NCBI RefSeq assembly: GCF_039543385.1
Contig: NZ_BAABJQ010000056.1
Location: forward strand, 1 to 28,946
Length of the DNA stretch: 28,946 bases
Direction of reading: 5' to 3'
From: Rugosimonospora acidiphila
Lineage (GTDB): Bacteria > Actinomycetota > Actinomycetes > Mycobacteriales > Micromonosporaceae
In this document: in pieces, positions 8,718 through 15,007 of the stretch
Numbering within the stretch: position 1 is the first letter of the stretch
Layout: every line of letters starts with the position of its first letter
Position numbers and translations under genes: made by a program
Notes under the pieces: model-generated
Seen by the model: only the letters and a program-made list of their open reading frames with translations
Told to the model about the DNA's origin: nothing
The model's database searches: none

Positions 8718-9250
8718 CCGGGCCGGGAGACGCCGAGCCGGGAGCCGACCGGCCGGTCGCGGTGCTGGTCGGCCCGCCGGGCGCGGGCAAGACCACGGTC
8801 GGCGAGCTGCTCGCGGAGGCGTTCGGGGTGCCGTTCCGGGACGTCGACGCCGACATCGAGGCGCTGGCCGGCAAGCCGATCCCGGAGATCTTCATCGACG
8901 ACGGGGAGGATCACTTCCGCGCCCTGGAGCGGGAGTCGGTCGTCGCCGCGCTGGCCGGCTTCGGTGGGGTACTGGCGTTGGGCGGCGGCGCGATCATGGC
9001 CGAGGAGACCCGGCGGGCGCTGCGCGGGCACCGGGTGGTGTTCCTGTCGGTGGAGCTCGCCGACGCGATGCGCCGGGTCGGCATGGGCGCCGGTCGACCG
9101 CTGCTGGAGCTCAACCCCAGGGCCACCATGAAGTACCTGCTCGACCAGCGCCGCCCGCTCTACGCGGAGGTGGCCACGGTGACCGTGAAGACCGACGGCC
9201 GCACCCCCGAAGAGGTGGCGGCCGAGGTGCTGGAACAACTCAACGAGTAG
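8714..9250 (+). CDS. aroK: Shikimate kinase
   Basis: Phosphorylates the 3-hydroxyl of shikimate with ATP. The 178 residues show the Walker A loop GPPGAGKTTVG (20-30), the substrate-binding DVDADIE (43-49), Arg69 in HFRALE, GGGAIM (90-95), a lid arginine in GRPLL (R128) and RRPLYAEVA (146-154). An approximately 13-residue acidic lead precedes the core. The GTG start overlaps the aroC stop. The last 11 bases are shared, tail to tail, with a gene on the other strand, so there is no space for a conventional terminator between them. Confidence 0.97.
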   Translation: MTGPGDAEPGADRPVAVLVGPPGAGKTTVGELLAEAFGVPFRDVDADIEALAGKPIPEIFIDDGEDHFRALERESVVAALAGFGGVLALGGGAIMAEETRRALRGHRVVFLSVELADAMRRVGMGAGRPLLELNPRATMKYLLDQRRPLYAEVATVTVKTDGRTPEEVAAEVLEQLNE

Positions 9251-9986
9251 CCGGGCCCCGGCGCTCGGACCGGTGCGGTGCGATGCCCGTGCCGGTGACC
9301 AGGATCAGCAGTAGTGGCAGCGACAGGTAGGCGGCGGCGGACAGCGCGCCGATGGTGAACAGGTACCCGACGCCGGAGACGACCAGCGCCGCAGCCGTGG
9401 CCCAGCCGGTGGGGGCCAACCAGCGGGGCAGCACCCGCCGGGGTCCGCTGAGCGCGGCCGCGGAAAGTGCGAGACCGGCGAGCACGAGCATCTTCACGCC
9501 GTCCAGGTGGTCGACCCAACCGGTCAGCGTGCCCGCCGTACCCGCGTCGCCCTTGGGTGCCACGGCGCCGGTCAGGTAGACCCCGAGCACGCACTGGACC
9601 AACGAGATGCCGGCCGCGGACAGGCCGGTGGCCAGCGCGGCCCGGGCCGCGCGGGGCAGGGTCCGGCGCGCGGCCCCGGCCAGGGTGAGCGCCACGATCG
9701 CCAGGAAGACGGCCGGCGCGCCCTCGGTCAGCAGGTACTGCGCGGTGGCCGCCGCCTCGTGCCCGGCCAGGCCGGCCAGCACCTGCCGGCCCGAGGACCC
9801 GACGGCGGTGGAGGCCGGCGCGACGAGCAGGCCGACCACCCAGGACACGGTGTACGCGGCGCCCGCCGCGACGGTCAGCGCACGCAGCGCGGGCCGGCTC
9901 GGAAGTGCGCTCGGGGCTTCGGTCGGGGCTTCGCTCGGCACCGCGAGGCCGGTGGGGGTCAGGGTGGTCGGCGGCTGGCCAGTCAT
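9240..9986 (-). CDS. Six-helix membrane protein of unknown function splitting the aro cluster
   Basis: This encodes 248 residues with a disordered Pro/Thr-rich head (1-30) and six probable membrane helices (about 36-57, 80-104, 115-142, 164-180, 190-212, 214-236), ending in a basic tail. I chose the ATG at 9986 because GGGAG lies about 7 nt upstream; an in-frame TTG at 10016 is weaker. I do not recognise the family and see no transporter or enzyme signature; polar residues near helices (E77, H76, E88, H160, D162) could be functional. It runs against every gene around it except bldD, lies between aroK and aroB, overlaps the 3' end of aroK by 11 bp, and has its own promoter with a palindromic operator. 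No regulator gene is adjacent, so any repressor is encoded elsewhere. Confidence 0.8.
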   Translation of the reverse strand: MTGQPPTTLTPTGLAVPSEAPTEAPSALPSRPALRALTVAAGAAYTVSWVVGLLVAPASTAVGSSGRQVLAGLAGHEAAATAQYLLTEGAPAVFLAIVALTLAGAARRTLPRAARAALATGLSAAGISLVQCVLGVYLTGAVAPKGDAGTAGTLTGWVDHLDGVKMLVLAGLALSAAALSGPRRVLPRWLAPTGWATAAALVVSGVGYLFTIGALSAAAYLSLPLLLILVTGTGIAPHRSERRGPATR

Positions 9987-10024
9987 GGTGGGGCTCCCGT
10001 CGCTTGGCGAGGACAAGTAGCTGA

Positions 10025-10054
10025 GAGGCTAATGCTATTAGCCTCACGCGTCAA
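10025..10054 (-). promoter_or_regulatory. Promoter with perfect palindromic operator for the six-helix protein
   Basis: Read on the minus strand, a -35 TTGACG (10054-10049) and a -10 TAGCCT (10031-10026) are separated by exactly 17 bp. A perfect inverted repeat with 9-bp arms GAGGCTAAT / ATTAGCCTC and a 3-bp centre occupies 10025-10045. It covers the -10 and most of the spacer, the usual position for a repressor of the TetR or MarR kind. The expected transcript start is near 10019, giving a leader of about 32 nt. The palindrome and hexamers are seen directly; the repression is inferred. Confidence 0.7.
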
Positions 10055-10114
10055 GCAGGTATCGGCGGGCCGAGCCGGCCGCCGGTGCGCGCCGGGGCGG
10101 GGCCGCGCGGGCGA

Positions 10115-10120
10115 TAGGCT
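10115..10120 (+). promoter_or_regulatory. Likely -10 of a leaderless aroB transcript
   Basis: TAGGCT lies 8 nt before the aroB ATG, so transcription would begin at or within a base or two of the start codon. No Shine-Dalgarno precedes the ATG, which fits a leaderless mRNA, common in actinobacteria. No good -35 is seen. Confidence 0.5.
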
Positions 10121-10128
10121 CACCGGCG

Positions 10129-11193
10129 ATGAACGACAGTGAGATCACCACCATCGAGGTCGGCGGCGAGCGGCCGTACCAGGTGCTCGTCGGTCACGAC
10201 CTGCTCGGGGAGCTGCCGCCGCTGCTGGCGGGCGCCGCGCGGGCCGCCGTGCTGTACGCGCCGCCGCTGAAGGAGTACGCGGCCCGGGTCGCCGACGCCC
10301 TGCGCGCGGCCGGCATCGCGCCGCTGCCGATCGAGCTGCCCGACGCCGAGGCCGGCAAGACCATCGAGGTCGCCGCCCGCTGCTGGGACGCGCTCGGCCA
10401 GGCCGGATTCACCCGCACCGACGGGGTGGTCGGCGTGGGCGGCGGCGCGGTCACCGACGTGGCCGGCTTCGTGGCCGCCTGCTGGCTGCGCGGCGTACCG
10501 GTCGTCCAGCTGCCGGCCAGCCTGCTGGGCATGGTGGACGCGGCGGTGGGCGGCAAGACCGGGGTGAACACCGCGGCCGGGAAGAATCTGGTCGGTGCGT
10601 TCCACCCGCCGGCCGGGGTGCTGTGCGACCTGTCCACCCTGCGGACGCTGCCGCGGGTCGACCTGGTGGCCGGGCTGGCCGAGGTGGTCAAGTGCGGCTT
10701 CATCGCCGATCCCGCCATCCTCGACCTGGTCGAGGACGACCCCGACCGGCACCTGCGCGAGCTGGTCGAGCGGGCGGTCCGGGTGAAGGCCGACGTGGTG
10801 GGCAAGGACCTGCGCGAGTCGGGGCTGCGGGAGATCCTCAACTACGGGCACACGCTGGGCCACGCGATCGAGAAGCGGGAGCGGTACGCCTGGCGGCACG
10901 GCCACGCCATCTCGGTCGGGCTGGTCTACGCCGCCGCCCTGGCCCGGCTCGCCGGCCGGCTCGACGAGCCCACCGCCCTGCGCCACCGCACCGTGCTGGC
11001 GGGGCTGGGCCTGCCGGTCGAGTACTCGATCCGGGCCTGGCCGGAGCTGCACGCGGCGATGCGGGTGGACAAGAAGTCCCGGGGCAACCGGCTGCGCTTC
11101 GTCGTCCTGGGCGGCCTAGCCCGGCCGGAGATCCTGGACGCGCCGCCGGAGGACCTTCTGCGGGCCGCGTACGAGGAGGTGGGCATCGAATGA
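10129..11193 (+). CDS. aroB: 3-dehydroquinate synthase
   Basis: Converts DAHP to 3-dehydroquinate using NAD and a divalent metal, the second step of the shikimate pathway. The 354 residues show GVGGGAVTDVAGFVAACWLRG (around 102-122, NAD binding), QLPASLLGMVDAAVGGKTGVN (127-147), AEVVKCGFI with metal ligand E185, NYGHTLGHAIEK (238-249) and HGHAISVG (257-264) carrying the metal-binding histidines. Length is normal. It is separated from aroK by the opposite-strand membrane gene, so it probably relies on its own promoter. Its stop overlaps the aroQ start (ATGA). Confidence 0.98.
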   Translation: MNDSEITTIEVGGERPYQVLVGHDLLGELPPLLAGAARAAVLYAPPLKEYAARVADALRAAGIAPLPIELPDAEAGKTIEVAARCWDALGQAGFTRTDGVVGVGGGAVTDVAGFVAACWLRGVPVVQLPASLLGMVDAAVGGKTGVNTAAGKNLVGAFHPPAGVLCDLSTLRTLPRVDLVAGLAEVVKCGFIADPAILDLVEDDPDRHLRELVERAVRVKADVVGKDLRESGLREILNYGHTLGHAIEKRERYAWRHGHAISVGLVYAAALARLAGRLDEPTALRHRTVLAGLGLPVEYSIRAWPELHAAMRVDKKSRGNRLRFVVLGGLARPEILDAPPEDLLRAAYEEVGIE

Positions 11194-11615
11194 AGGTGTA
11201 CGTGCTCAACGGGCCGAACCTGGGCCGGCTGGGGCTTCGGGAGCCCTCGGTCTACGGCTCCACCACCTACGCCGACCTGGTCGCCGACTGCGTACGCAAC
11301 GGCAAGGAGCTAGGCCTGGACGTCGAGGTGCGGCAGACCGACGCCGAGCCGGAGATGCTCGCCTGGCTGTACGCCGCCGCCGACGAGCAGGCCGCCGTCG
11401 TGCTGAACCCGGGTGCCTGGTCGCACTACTCGTACGCGCTGCGCGACGCCTGCGCGATGCTGCGCGCCCCATTGATCGAGGTGCACATCTCCAACATCCA
11501 CGCCCGGGAGGAGTTCCGGCACCACTCGGTGATCTCCGCGGTGGCCACCGGGGTCATCTGCGGGCTGGGCGTGGACGGCTACCGGCTGGCGCTCGCGCAC
11601 CTGTCCCGCCGGTGA
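11190..11615 (+). CDS. aroQ: 3-dehydroquinate dehydratase, type II
   Basis: Dehydrates 3-dehydroquinate to 3-dehydroshikimate by the type II (anti-elimination) route. The 141 residues start with YVLNGPNLGRLGLREPSVYG, holding the catalytic Arg and Tyr of this family. They continue with NPGAWSHYSYALRD and EVHISNIHAREEFRHHSV (substrate binding and the catalytic His). The expected QSNxEGE segment reads QTDAEPEM, a conservative variant. A strong GAGGAGG lies about 9 nt before the ATG, and the start overlaps the aroB stop. A 14-nt direct repeat (CACCTGTCCCGCCG at 11598 and 11616) straddles the stop codon. Confidence 0.96.
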   Translation: MKVYVLNGPNLGRLGLREPSVYGSTTYADLVADCVRNGKELGLDVEVRQTDAEPEMLAWLYAAADEQAAVVLNPGAWSHYSYALRDACAMLRAPLIEVHISNIHAREEFRHHSVISAVATGVICGLGVDGYRLALAHLSRR

Positions 11616-11647
11616 CACCTGTCCCGCCGCTGGCCTGGGGGCGCCGC

Positions 11648-11653
11648 TACACT
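11648..11653 (+). promoter_or_regulatory. Possible -10 element for efp
   Basis: TACACT at 11648-11653 followed by TGTGCGG would place a transcript start near 11660 and give efp a leader of about 40 nt. The -35 region is not recognisable. The 85-bp gap after aroQ makes a separate promoter plausible. Confidence 0.4.
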
Positions 11654-11700
11654 TGTGCGGTCCACAGGCGGAAATAGACAATCATGCGGTTAGGCGGGAC

Positions 11701-12258
11701 ATGGCCACCACGAACGACCTCAAGAACGGACTCGTTCTCAATCTCGACGGGGAATTGTGGTCCGTCGTGGAGTTTCAGCACGTCAAGCCCGGCAAGGGCG
11801 GCGCCTTCGTGCGGACCACGCTGAAGAACGTGCTGTCCGGGAAGGTCGTGGATCGCACCTTCAACGCCGGCACCAAGGTCGACACCGCGACCGTGGACAA
11901 GCGGAACATGCAGTACCTCTACGCCGACGGCGACGACTTCGTGTTCATGGACCTGGAGTCCTTCGACCAGCTGCCGGTGACGGGCGCCACCGTGGGCGAG
12001 GCCTCGAAGTACCTGCTGCCGGAGGCCGAGGTGACGGTCGCCACTCACGAGGGCGTGCCGCTCTACATCGAGCTGCCCACCAGCGTGGTGCTGGAGGTCA
12101 CGTACACCGAGCCGGGCCTGCAGGGTGACCGCAGCACGGGCGGCAACAAGCCGGCGACCGTGGAGACCGGCGCGACCGTTCACGTTCCGCTGTTCGTTTC
12201 GACCGGTGAGAAGATCAAGGTCGACACCCGCGACGGCCGTTACCTCGGTCGCGCCTGA
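11701..12258 (+). CDS. efp: Elongation factor P
   Basis: Relieves ribosomes stalled at polyproline by contacting the peptidyl-tRNA. The 185 residues fit the three-barrel family. The N-terminal KOW-like barrel has its tip loop VKPGKGGAFVRT with Lys32; the middle OB domain runs about 66-128; the C-terminal OB domain includes the signature VHVPLFVSTGEKIKVDTRDGRYLGR near the end. The ATG at 11701 is preferred because MATTNDLKNGL is the expected family start and GGCGGG lies just upstream. Several proteins here are proline-rich (the first gene, the RuvX insertion), which fits a need for EF-P. nusB follows after 3 bp. Confidence 0.98.
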   Translation: MATTNDLKNGLVLNLDGELWSVVEFQHVKPGKGGAFVRTTLKNVLSGKVVDRTFNAGTKVDTATVDKRNMQYLYADGDDFVFMDLESFDQLPVTGATVGEASKYLLPEAEVTVATHEGVPLYIELPTSVVLEVTYTEPGLQGDRSTGGNKPATVETGATVHVPLFVSTGEKIKVDTRDGRYLGRA

Positions 12259-12261
12259 TCC

Positions 12262-12696
12262 ATGGCCGAGGGTCCTAAAACGCCGATGCCCGCGCGTCGT
12301 AAGGCGCGCAAGCGCGCCCTGGACGTGTTGTACGAGGCGGATCTGCGTGGCGCGCCGATCGACGAGGTACTGAAGTCGTCGGTCAGCCGCATCGAGGGTC
12401 CCCGGCCCAGCTACCTGGACTACGCGATCTCGCTGGTCGAGGGGGTCGCGGAGCACCTGAGCCGGATCGATGAGCTGGTCGCGAGCTACGCCGAAGGCTG
12501 GACACTGGAGCGGATGCCGGCGGTAGACCGCAATCTGGCCCGGGTGGCCGTCTTCGAGCTGCTCTACCGCGACGACATCGACGACGCGGTGGCCATCAGC
12601 GAGGCGGTCGAGCTGGCCCGGCAGATCTCCACCGACGACTCGCCCCGGTTCCTCAACGGCGTGCTCGGCCGCATCGCCGAGTACGCCACGCGCTGA
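12262..12696 (+). CDS. nusB: Transcription antitermination factor NusB
   Basis: NusB binds boxA RNA with NusE/S10 and supports antitermination in rRNA operons. The 144 residues contain the all-helical fold's landmarks: ARRKARKRALDVLYEADLRG at the N-terminus (the basic RNA-binding face), LVEGVAEHLSRIDELVASYAEGW in the middle, and MPAVDRNLARVAVFELLYRDDI with AISEAVELARQISTDDSPRFLNGVLGRI near the end. The ATG at 12262 is 3 bp from the efp stop and lacks a clear Shine-Dalgarno, so it probably depends on coupling. An in-frame ATG at 12286 is an alternative. It ends 27 bp before a strong two-way terminator. Confidence 0.96.
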   Translation: MAEGPKTPMPARRKARKRALDVLYEADLRGAPIDEVLKSSVSRIEGPRPSYLDYAISLVEGVAEHLSRIDELVASYAEGWTLERMPAVDRNLARVAVFELLYRDDIDDAVAISEAVELARQISTDDSPRFLNGVLGRIAEYATR

Positions 12697-12722
12697 GCCT
12701 CAACCGCTGATCCCGCGCCCCA

Positions 12723-12763
12723 CCCGCTGACCCCGCCGGCCTCGCCGTAGCGGGGCCAGCGGG
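12723..12763. terminator. Bidirectional terminator between nusB and bldD
   Basis: CCCGCTG-A-CCCCGC (12723-12736) pairs with GCGGGG-C-CAGCGGG (12750-12763). That gives a 14-bp stem with a single A/C mismatch around a 13-nt loop. It sits 26 bp beyond the nusB stop and 10 bp beyond the bldD stop, in the only space between these convergent genes. It lacks a long U tract on either strand, as is common in actinobacteria. Confidence 0.8.
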
Positions 12764-12773
12764 GTGTGGCAGA

Positions 12774-13259
12774 TCACGCGAACAGTGAACGGGGGTCGGT
12801 GACCAGGACCCCGTGCTCGGTGAGCCGCTCGACCAGGCCGGACGGCGACGAGTCGTAGACAATGGCGAGCGCGCGCAGGTCGTCCGCGCGGATCGAGAGC
12901 ACCCGGCCGTTGTAGTCGCCGCGCTGCTGCTGGATGGCCCGGGCGTACTTGGCGACGTAGGACAGGTCGGCGTCGGTCTGGTCGTACAGCTTCTCGAGGT
13001 CGAGAACGATCTTCCCGGCGGACTCGTGACGAACGCCACTCCCCTCGGGCAGCAGTTCGGCCACTGGTACCCGATAGAAGTCGGCCAGTTCGGCCAGCCG
13101 GGACACGGTGACGGCGCGGTCACCGCGCTCGTACGAACCGACCACGACGGCCTTCCAGCGCCCTGCTGACTTCTCCTCCACACCCTGCAGGGACAGGCCC
13201 TGCTGCTGGCGGATGGAGCGCAGGCGGGCGCCCAGGGACTTGGCGTACTCAGAGGGCAT
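12774..13259 (-). CDS. bldD: Developmental regulator BldD (c-di-GMP-responsive)
   Basis: BldD represses sporulation genes during vegetative growth in Streptomyces and related genera; tetrameric c-di-GMP bridges two C-terminal domains to enable DNA binding. The 161 residues begin with an Xre-type helix-turn-helix (EYAKSLGARLRSIRQQQGLSLQGVEEKS, then GRWKAVVVGSYERGDRAVTVSRLAELADFY), nearly matching the Streptomyces sequence as I recall it. The C-terminal domain carries the c-di-GMP motif RGD (113-115), eight residues, then RADD (124-127), i.e. the RxD-x8-RxxD signature. The ATG at 13259 is chosen for its GGGAG site; a GTG at 13277 would add six residues. Position between nusB and pyrR is as in Streptomyces. 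Confidence 0.96.
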   Translation of the reverse strand: MPSEYAKSLGARLRSIRQQQGLSLQGVEEKSAGRWKAVVVGSYERGDRAVTVSRLAELADFYRVPVAELLPEGSGVRHESAGKIVLDLEKLYDQTDADLSYVAKYARAIQQQRGDYNGRVLSIRADDLRALAIVYDSSPSGLVERLTEHGVLVTDPRSLFA

Positions 13260-13316
13260 GTGGACACTCCCAGTCACTGGCTCCGGGCCTCTCCCCGGCG
13301 ATCGCTACGGAGCGTG

Positions 13317-13345
13317 ACCGTAATCGGGAAGCGACACTTGGTCAA
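13317..13345 (-). promoter_or_regulatory. bldD promoter
   Basis: On the minus strand, -35 TTGACC (13345-13340) and -10 TACGGT (13322-13317) are 17 bp apart, an excellent housekeeping-type promoter. Transcription would begin near 13310, giving a leader of about 50 nt before the ATG at 13259. Confidence 0.7.
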
Positions 13346-13349
13346 GTGT
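13334..13349. promoter_or_regulatory. Palindrome over the bldD -35 box
   Basis: A perfect inverted repeat, ACACTTG-GT-CAAGTGT, covers the whole bldD -35. A second small palindrome, CCAGTCACTGG (13270-13280), lies in the leader 11 bp before the bldD start and contains an AGTCAC half resembling the published BldD box (AGTgA-n-mTCACc). Since BldD autoregulates in Streptomyces, one or both may be operators; the first does not match the BldD box well and may bind something else. Confidence 0.5.
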
Positions 13350-13383
13350 TGTGACCTTCCCGTTTCGCGATCTGCGCTGCTGG

Positions 13384-13389
13384 TAGGCT
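13384..13389 (+). promoter_or_regulatory. Candidate -10 of the pyrimidine operon
   Basis: TAGGCT at 13384-13389 would start transcription near 13396 and give an 85-nt leader before pyrR, long enough for the two hairpins described next. The -35 is not obvious. The bldD promoter diverges from the same 220-bp region. Confidence 0.4.
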
Positions 13390-13403
13390 CGCCGCAGTCG
13401 TTC

Positions 13404-13424
13404 CACGCCTGGTGATCCGGCGTG
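13404..13424 (+). other. First leader hairpin of the pyr operon
   Basis: CACGCC (13404-13409) and GGCGTG (13419-13424) form a perfect 6-bp stem with a 9-nt loop in the predicted pyrR leader. Its role is unknown; it may be a spacer fold or an alternative structure. Confidence 0.45.
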
Positions 13425-13440
13425 TGAGCAGTCCCGACAT

Positions 13441-13472
13441 CCTTTAAGGCCCGTCCCGTGAGGCGGGGAAGG
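13441..13472 (+). promoter_or_regulatory. PyrR-binding hairpin overlapping the pyrR ribosome-binding site
   Basis: The segment TCCCGTGAGGC (13454-13464) fits the PyrR-binding-loop consensus UCCnGnGAGGY. It is set in a hairpin: CCCG (13450-13453) pairs with CGGG (13464-13467), a U is bulged, and CC pairs with GG around the loop CGUGA. Below it, CCUUU (13441-13445) can pair with GAAGG (13468-13472), leaving AAGG (13446-13449) as the purine-rich internal bulge described for PyrR sites. GAAGG is part of the Shine-Dalgarno AAGGAGG (13469-13475). UMP-bound PyrR would thus stabilise a fold that hides the ribosome-binding site, translational repression as reported for mycobacterial PyrR. The match is seen; the mechanism is inferred. 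Confidence 0.72.
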
Positions 13473-13481
13473 AGGTCCGCC

Positions 13482-14078
13482 TTGGCGTACCCATCCTCAA
13501 TCGGCGAGACCGACACTGGCGGTACGGCCGCGACCGGCCAGGTCGCCGCCAAGATTGTCGTAAACGGTGCTGATCTGGCCCGAATCGTCGACCGGATAGC
13601 CCACCAGATCCTGGAGAAGACCGGGGGCGCCCGCGACTGCGTGCTGCTCGGCATCCCCACTCGCGGCGTACCGCTGGCCCACCGCCTGGCCGCCCGGATC
13701 GAGGCGTTCGAGGGCGTGCTGCCCCCAGCGGGTGCGGTGGACATCACGCTCTACCGCGACGACCTGCGGCTGCGCGGCACCCGCGCGGTCGGGCACACCG
13801 ACCTGCCCACCGACGGCATCGACGGCAAGCAGGTGATCCTGGTCGACGACGTGCTGTTCTCCGGGCGCACCGTGGGCGCCGCCCTGGACGCGCTGAAGGA
13901 CCTCGGCCGGCCCCGGCTGGTCCAACTGGCCGTGCTGGTCGACCGGGGACACCGGGAGCTGCCGATCCGGGCCGACTATGTGGGCAAGAACATCCCGACG
14001 GCGCTCACCGAGAACGTGCGGGTCCGGCTGGCCGAGACTGACGGCGGCGACGAGGTCCGGCTGGAGGCGACGGCGTGA
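13482..14078 (+). CDS. pyrR: Bifunctional pyr operon regulator / uracil phosphoribosyltransferase
   Basis: PyrR binds pyr leader RNA in response to UMP and has residual uracil phosphoribosyltransferase activity. The 198 residues show KIVVNGADLARIVDRIAHQILEK (24-46), GIPTRGVPLAHRLA (57-70), DITLYRDDL (87-95) and the PRPP loop VILVDDVLFSGRT (118-130). The start is set by a perfect AAGGAGG six bases before TTG at 13482; an ATG- or GTG-started version would ignore this site. Residues 1-22 are an unconserved Gly/Thr-rich lead. The stop overlaps the pyrB start (GTGA). Its own leader contains a PyrR-type hairpin, so autoregulation of the whole operon is expected. Confidence 0.96.
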   Translation: MAYPSSIGETDTGGTAATGQVAAKIVVNGADLARIVDRIAHQILEKTGGARDCVLLGIPTRGVPLAHRLAARIEAFEGVLPPAGAVDITLYRDDLRLRGTRAVGHTDLPTDGIDGKQVILVDDVLFSGRTVGAALDALKDLGRPRLVQLAVLVDRGHRELPIRADYVGKNIPTALTENVRVRLAETDGGDEVRLEATA

Positions 14079-15007
14079 CGGAGAACCTGAGCATGGGCGG
14101 TCACCTGCTCTCCGCCGCGGACCTGGACGCGGCCACCGCCACCCGGGTGCTGGACACCGCGGCCGAGCTGGCGGCGCTGTCCGGGCGGGCGGTCAAGAAG
14201 CTGCCCACCCTGCGCGGGCGTACGGTCGTCAATCTCTTCTACGAAGACTCGACGCGGACCCGGATCTCGTTCGAGGCCGCCGCCAAGCGGCTGTCCGCCG
14301 ATGTGATCAACTTCTCGGCCAAGGGGTCCAGCGTGTCCAAGGGCGAGAGCCTCAAGGACACCGCCCTGACCCTGCAGGCCATGGGCGCCGACGCCGTGGT
14401 GATCCGGCACTCCGCCTCGGGCGCGCCGCACCGGCTGGCCGCCTGGGTCGACGGGAGCGTGGTGAACGCTGGCGACGGCACCCACGAGCACCCCACTCAG
14501 GCGCTGCTGGACGCGTACACGATGCGGTCGAGGCTGGGCCGGCTGTCCGGTTTGACGGTGGCGATCGTCGGTGACGTGTTGCACAGCCGGGTGGCCCGGT
14601 CCAACGCGCTGCTGCTGCACACGCTGGGCGCGAGCGTGACGCTGGTCGGGCCGCCCACTTTGCTGCCGGTCGGCGTCGACGCCTGGCCGGTCAAGACGAG
14701 CTACGACCTGGACGCGGTGCTGCCCACCGCGGACGTGGTGATGGCGCTGCGGGTGCAGCGGGAGCGGATGGAGGATTCGTTCTTCCCCTCCGCCCGGGAG
14801 TACACCCGGCGGTACGGGCTGGACATCGCCCGGCTGCGCCGGCTGCCCGAGCACGCGATCGTGATGCACCCCGGGCCGATGAACCGGGGCATGGAGATCG
14901 CGCCCGAGGTGGCCGACTCGCCCCGCTCGACGGTCGTCGAGCAGGTCGCCAACGGGGTGTCGGTGAGGATGGCCGTGCTCTATCTGCTGCTGGGGGGACA
15001 AGCGTGA
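14075..15007 (+). CDS. pyrB: Aspartate carbamoyltransferase catalytic subunit
   Basis: Condenses carbamoyl phosphate with aspartate, the second step of UMP synthesis. The 310 residues contain the carbamoyl-phosphate site STRTR (59-63, in LFYEDSTRTRISFEA), catalytic Lys in SSVSKGES (K89), HPTQ (139-142) and MHPGPMNRG (about 268-276). No PyrI regulatory subunit is encoded here, so feedback control probably rests on PyrR. The GTG at 14075 overlaps the pyrR stop and is served by GGAGG 7 nt upstream; an ATG at 14093 also has a fair site and would remove six unconserved residues. The stop overlaps the pyrC start. Confidence 0.97.
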   Translation: MTENLSMGGHLLSAADLDAATATRVLDTAAELAALSGRAVKKLPTLRGRTVVNLFYEDSTRTRISFEAAAKRLSADVINFSAKGSSVSKGESLKDTALTLQAMGADAVVIRHSASGAPHRLAAWVDGSVVNAGDGTHEHPTQALLDAYTMRSRLGRLSGLTVAIVGDVLHSRVARSNALLLHTLGASVTLVGPPTLLPVGVDAWPVKTSYDLDAVLPTADVVMALRVQRERMEDSFFPSAREYTRRYGLDIARLRRLPEHAIVMHPGPMNRGMEIAPEVADSPRSTVVEQVANGVSVRMAVLYLLLGGQA

